Shown here piece by piece: positions 60,681-64,000 of a DNA stretch of 64,000 bases. Source of the DNA: Antitrichia curtipendula (lineage: Eukaryota; Streptophyta; Bryopsida; Hypnales; Leucodontaceae); contig OX579637.1 of NCBI GenBank assembly GCA_951230915.1, positions 1,116,001 through 1,180,000 on the forward strand. The letters are read 5' to 3'. The stretch's first letter is position 1. Each line of letters opens with the position of its first letter. Both the position numbers and the translations under genes were made by a program. The notes beneath the pieces are model-generated. The model was given only the letters and a program-made list of their open reading frames with translations. It searched no databases and was not told the origin of the DNA.

Positions 60681-60900
60681 GAATGGCTAGAGAAGTTTGC
60701 AGATCATGCACAAAATTATACAAGTCGTACTGAAATGTACGCAAAACACTAGGAAATGCTTGCAAAATATTGGTAGATGTATACAAATCATAGAGAGATG
60801 TACGCAAAGCATTTATAGATGTAAAGAGAACATTGAGATCTATAGTTACAAAATAAAACTTCAGAATCTAGAATCTGGAAGAAATAATAAATAATTTCTT

Positions 60901-61586
60901 TGATGAGTTGCTTCCTGGAAGAGGTGTAAATTTGACTTCAGTACTCCACACTTAACATATTAATTTGTCAATAAATCATTTTGTAGGATCATAAATTCAT
61001 AATGCGCTTCACTCTCTTGTTGAAAGTGAATGATTATTATCGCCACCAACATCTATGTAGGCTTTCGTAGCCCTTGAGTTCTCGAAAGTGAAGTTCTGTC
61101 ATTCACTGAATCAATGGCCCTCTGAAATTGTTCCCCAAGCCCTGTAACGGGCATAGTGCTTGCCAAAATAGAAACGAGTTGAAAAAACAGAAGCAGAGAA
61201 AAAACCATGAAATTAGGATAAATTTAAATTTTAAATAATAATTTTAAAATAATAATAACTTTATAATATTCTCTAACATGTAAAATCGAAGCCACGTCAA
61301 ATCTAGTTGTAGTTAAGTTCCCTTGAATTTGAACATGTGTTTCATAATTTCATTATGCTATTTTGGACCATTTAGACATTCATTTCCAATTTGTTGGCCA
61401 AGGTTTATTTACATGTTTGATTCCCTTTTTTTCCCCTTTTTCTTCATATTTTTCCCATTATGTGAGACGGGATAGGCTCCAGTTCTTTTTTGTCTATGAT
61501 CTCACAGCCTTGTCTAGGCTAGACTCATCTTTTTTTAAAATAATGCATATAATTATGACTATGTCAAAGATTATTAACTGAAGTCT
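60901..61586. other. AT-rich intergenic, no feature seen
   Basis: Nothing supportable; open frames are short and AT-driven. Confidence 0.4.
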
Positions 61587-61707
61587 CACTACAAGAAAAT
61601 TCAATTTTTCTGTTGTTTTGGTTGCGTTGATCCGGTCAAAATTTGACAGAAATCTGTTAATTTCAACAAATTTCTGTCAAATTTTGACTGGATCAACGCG
61701 ACCAAAT
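61587..61707. mobile_element. CACTA-type foldback remnant
   Basis: Starts CACTACAAGAAAA, the common plant CACTA terminus. It then has long inverted arms: TTGATCCGGTCAAAATTTGA pairs with TCAAATTTTGACTGGATCAA. The matching right terminus (TTTTCTTGTAGTG) is missing, so this is a truncated MITE. Confidence 0.65.
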
Positions 61708-62850
61708 CGATCCATTATTTTCATTTTGAAGAATGTTTTGGATGTTACAAAAGAATCATAAATGATTCCACGTAGTGTAACTTAAGTTTTATTATTTCAA
61801 TTTAATAGCACAGTACAAAGTCTTATGCTTTGTTGTATTAAATGTACAACTTGCCTAAAATTGTAGAAGAAGTTTGGAAATCAATGCTAAGCTTTGAGGG
61901 ATCCGTACATGTACCATTGTACCTCAGTGACTAAAAAACAAAATCATACTTTTGTTAGTATAGAATTTTTTAAATTTAATTTGTACAAATCTACAAATAT
62001 TTTCAACGAATTTAATTCCTTAATATAATGAATATATTGGATTGATTTTTGTTCCTATATAATGATTTGTTTGATGGAAAAATGAAGGTGCACCACATTT
62101 ATACACATTATATAACCACACTTTTGGATGTACACTTAAAGAAATAGTAAACATCATACCATTCATTTTAGAAGCCTTTCATGAATAATTGCTACAATGG
62201 TAGAAAGATGCATAGTAGAAGGAATTGTGTAGACCACTTTTGGAATCGATATGAATTAGTTTCAATTTAAATTCTATGCACTTGAGTTTCATTGGTGGTC
62301 CACATTATTATTTTAGACTCACCTCATAAATATGTCAATAAATAAGTGATTATTATACGCCGCAAATCTTTTTTTGGTTTATTTTTTACAATATACTAGG
62401 CCTATGTATTAAATTCAATATTATTTTTAAAATGAGATTCATATGATTGAATGTGTAATTATGATTAAAATACTCACTCATTCTAATTTGTCATGAAGTG
62501 AAATGCGTTCACTTGATTTGAAGCATAGACATTCAATATTTAAATGATTGTCAATCAATCATGGAGATTTGATTTATATAAACACAATGAATTTCTTATC
62601 AAGTGTTCCAAAATTATTAGAAATCATGACCCGGCCTCAATTAGAAAATTGAATAAGCACTTCCATAAAATGTAGGAGTATGTAATAATAATAAAGTAAG
62701 AAGTAGGCATTTATATAATTATATCCAATTTGAAGCCTTCAATGACTAGAAAGAAGTTTAAATTTGGTCTTGTTTTCTTAAGCAATGTTGAAGTTCAGTT
62801 TAACATTATACGGGGCTTCTAATTAATTGTTTCTTTTATCCAATGCATTA
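61708..62850. other. AT-rich intergenic, no feature seen
   Basis: Nothing recognised in coding, RNA or repeat terms. Confidence 0.45.
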
Positions 62851-62856
62851 CTCTAA

Positions 62857-63290
62857 TGTAGTCTGAATTGTAGCCAAGGCTTTGGAACAGGCCTTGGCTT
62901 ATAGAGTCCTATTGGCTAATAAAAAAAAATGTAGTATGAATTGTAGCCAAGGCTTTGGAACAAGCCTTGGCTTATAGACTTATAGAGTCCTATTGGCTAA
63001 TCAATAAAAATGTAGTATGAATTGTAGCCAAGGCTTTGGATGAAGCCTTGGCTTATAGAGTCCTATTGGCTAGTCAAAAAAAATGTAGTATGAATTGTAG
63101 CCAAAGCTTTGTAATAGGCCTTGGCTTATAGAGTCCTATTGGCTAGTCAAAAAAAATGTAGTATGAATTGTAGCCAAGGCTTTGGAACAAGCCTTGGCTT
63201 ATAGAGTCCTATTGGCTAATCAATAAAAATGTAGTATGAATTGTAGCCAAGGCTTTGGATGAAGCCTTGGCTTACAGACTGAGTCGTATT
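62857..63290 (+). repeat. 73-bp tandem repeat with internal hairpin, six units
   Basis: TAGCCAAGGCTTTGGA recurs at 62871, 62944, 63024, 63098, 63171 and 63244. Each unit holds GCCAAGGCTTTGGAAC then AAGCCTTGGC, which fold into a hairpin, followed by TTATAGAGTCCTATTGGC. Unit three follows a small internal duplication (80 bp). Confidence 0.9.
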
Positions 63291-64000
63291 ATTTATCTAA
63301 ATAAACCAAAGAAATGTAAAATTCATTTTAACCAACTCTGTTGGACGGGAATAATGAACTGCAGTGCCTAACTAGCTAAAATGTAGTGTGGATTGACTGT
63401 AGGGTCATGTGATGAAAATAGTATATTTGTTCTATTGACATGCTGTCCATCGACGACTAAAAACAATATAGTATAAAAATGTGGGCCCTCCTGTGGCTGC
63501 AATAAACTAGTTCTATAGTATACTTTAAATTCCTGGGAAATGAAGGAAAGGTATTAATAACACTTTAGAAGTTCAAATTGACCCCTAAATGAAGTTGTGA
63601 CCATTTTCTGGCCATTGAATAACAAAAAATTCTTCTATGTAAGTTGGTCAAAACTGCAAATATTTATCCTTCAGGTTTAGGGTGGAATTGGGTAGTTTTC
63701 TACAGTAGTTTAATTTATTACATAATGTTTGAGTTATGAATTAATACATTTGGAATATTTGAAACCAAGGATTCACAAAATATCAAAATGGAGGATTTAT
63801 ACAATTAGTGCATAAATAATTATTTTGCCAAAATATAGTGATTTTCAATTTCTCTCTCCAATTATACCAATTCAGTGTCTTCATGTTGAAAAGAAAACAA
63901 CTTGAGAATTGCATGACGTTAAATTGGGCTCATGAAATGGGCACGATAGGGGATAAAAGTAAAATCTTGCCCCTATTTTGTGCCGTGTCTAGGGTATGTT
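63291..64000. other. AT-rich intergenic to window end
   Basis: No gene or repeat that I can support. Confidence 0.4.

Larger units (their letters stand above)
54541..60900. mobile_element. Element 4: relative of element 2, right end not found
   Basis: The left end at 54541 (ATGCCACATTTAACTAC then TTTTGGACT) and its following hairpin match element 2. It contains a transposase pseudogene with the same intron position and a private palindrome. No matching right end appears up to 64000, so it is truncated, rearranged or a short derivative. The end coordinate is set where CATCTGGAGATG-type repeats fade. Confidence 0.6.

Noticed and set aside
54541..64000. A right terminal inverted repeat for element 4
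   Set aside because: I looked for AGTCCAAAAGTAGTTAAA and close variants to the window end and found none.

Overview
The window reads as repeat-rich, pericentromere-like heterochromatin of a land plant. The plant assignment rests on Arabidopsis-type TTTAGGG telomere-like repeats at 5.94 kb and 24.9-25.1 kb, GT-AG introns, a tRNA-like SINE segment, hAT and CACTA-type MITEs, and a roughly 178-bp satellite array. A bryophyte, lycophyte or fern is possible, but the sequence alone does not decide it. I see no convincing host housekeeping gene, tRNA or rRNA. Almost everything is transposon, transposon decay or satellite.

Layout. 0-2 kb: AT-rich DNA with one short coding-like scrap. 2-10 kb: two divergent decayed genes, a protein-kinase-like gene on the minus strand and a coiled-coil gene on the plus strand. 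Arrays of a short GC-rich motif (ACCCGCGGTCGCC type) sit beside both, and the core between them holds TTTAGGG repeats. 10.0-11.6 kb: a broken hAT transposase (BED finger plus DUF659-like core). 11.6-17.3 kb: element 1, with a decayed DUF7869/RNase-H-like transposase gene. 17.4-48.04 kb: the satellite array, split by element 2, a 19.3-kb transposon at 18442-37789. 48.04-53.67 kb: element 3, a relative of element 1 with CACTATA termini and a TAA duplication. 53.7-54.5 kb: diverged satellite. From 54.54 kb: element 4, a relative of element 2 whose right end I could not find. 61-64 kb: AT-rich DNA with a CACTA-type foldback and a 73-bp tandem repeat.

Element 2 is the centrepiece. It has about 26-bp terminal inverted repeats and sits inside one satellite unit. 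It carries two divergent genes: gene A (minus), a two-exon DUF7869-type transposase of about 1,050 codons, and gene B (plus), a multi-exon gene of unknown function with nuclear-localisation-like basic stretches and a C-terminal FCP1/NIF-like HAD phosphatase domain. Roughly 35-40 copies of a 20-bp palindrome (consensus CATCGTGAGATCTCACGATG) are scattered through both arms, the introns and even two coding positions, but are absent from the 5-kb core between the genes.

The main discovery-type signal is that each of the four DUF7869 elements has its own private palindrome: ATTCAACTCG-N3-CGAGTTGAAT in element 1, CATCGTGAGATCTCACGATG in element 2, TTAGGTCGARTCGACCTAA in element 3 and CATCTGGAGTGATCCAGATG in element 4. 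A fifth motif family marks the 2-10 kb pair. This looks like element-specific binding-site amplification co-evolving with an element-encoded DNA-binding protein, comparable in logic to En/Spm subterminal repeats or VANDAL/VANC motifs. A second signal is that the four transposase genes carry more than a dozen premature stops with no frameshift between them, and almost every stop that can be compared is explained by a C:G to T:A change, as expected from deamination of methylated cytosines.
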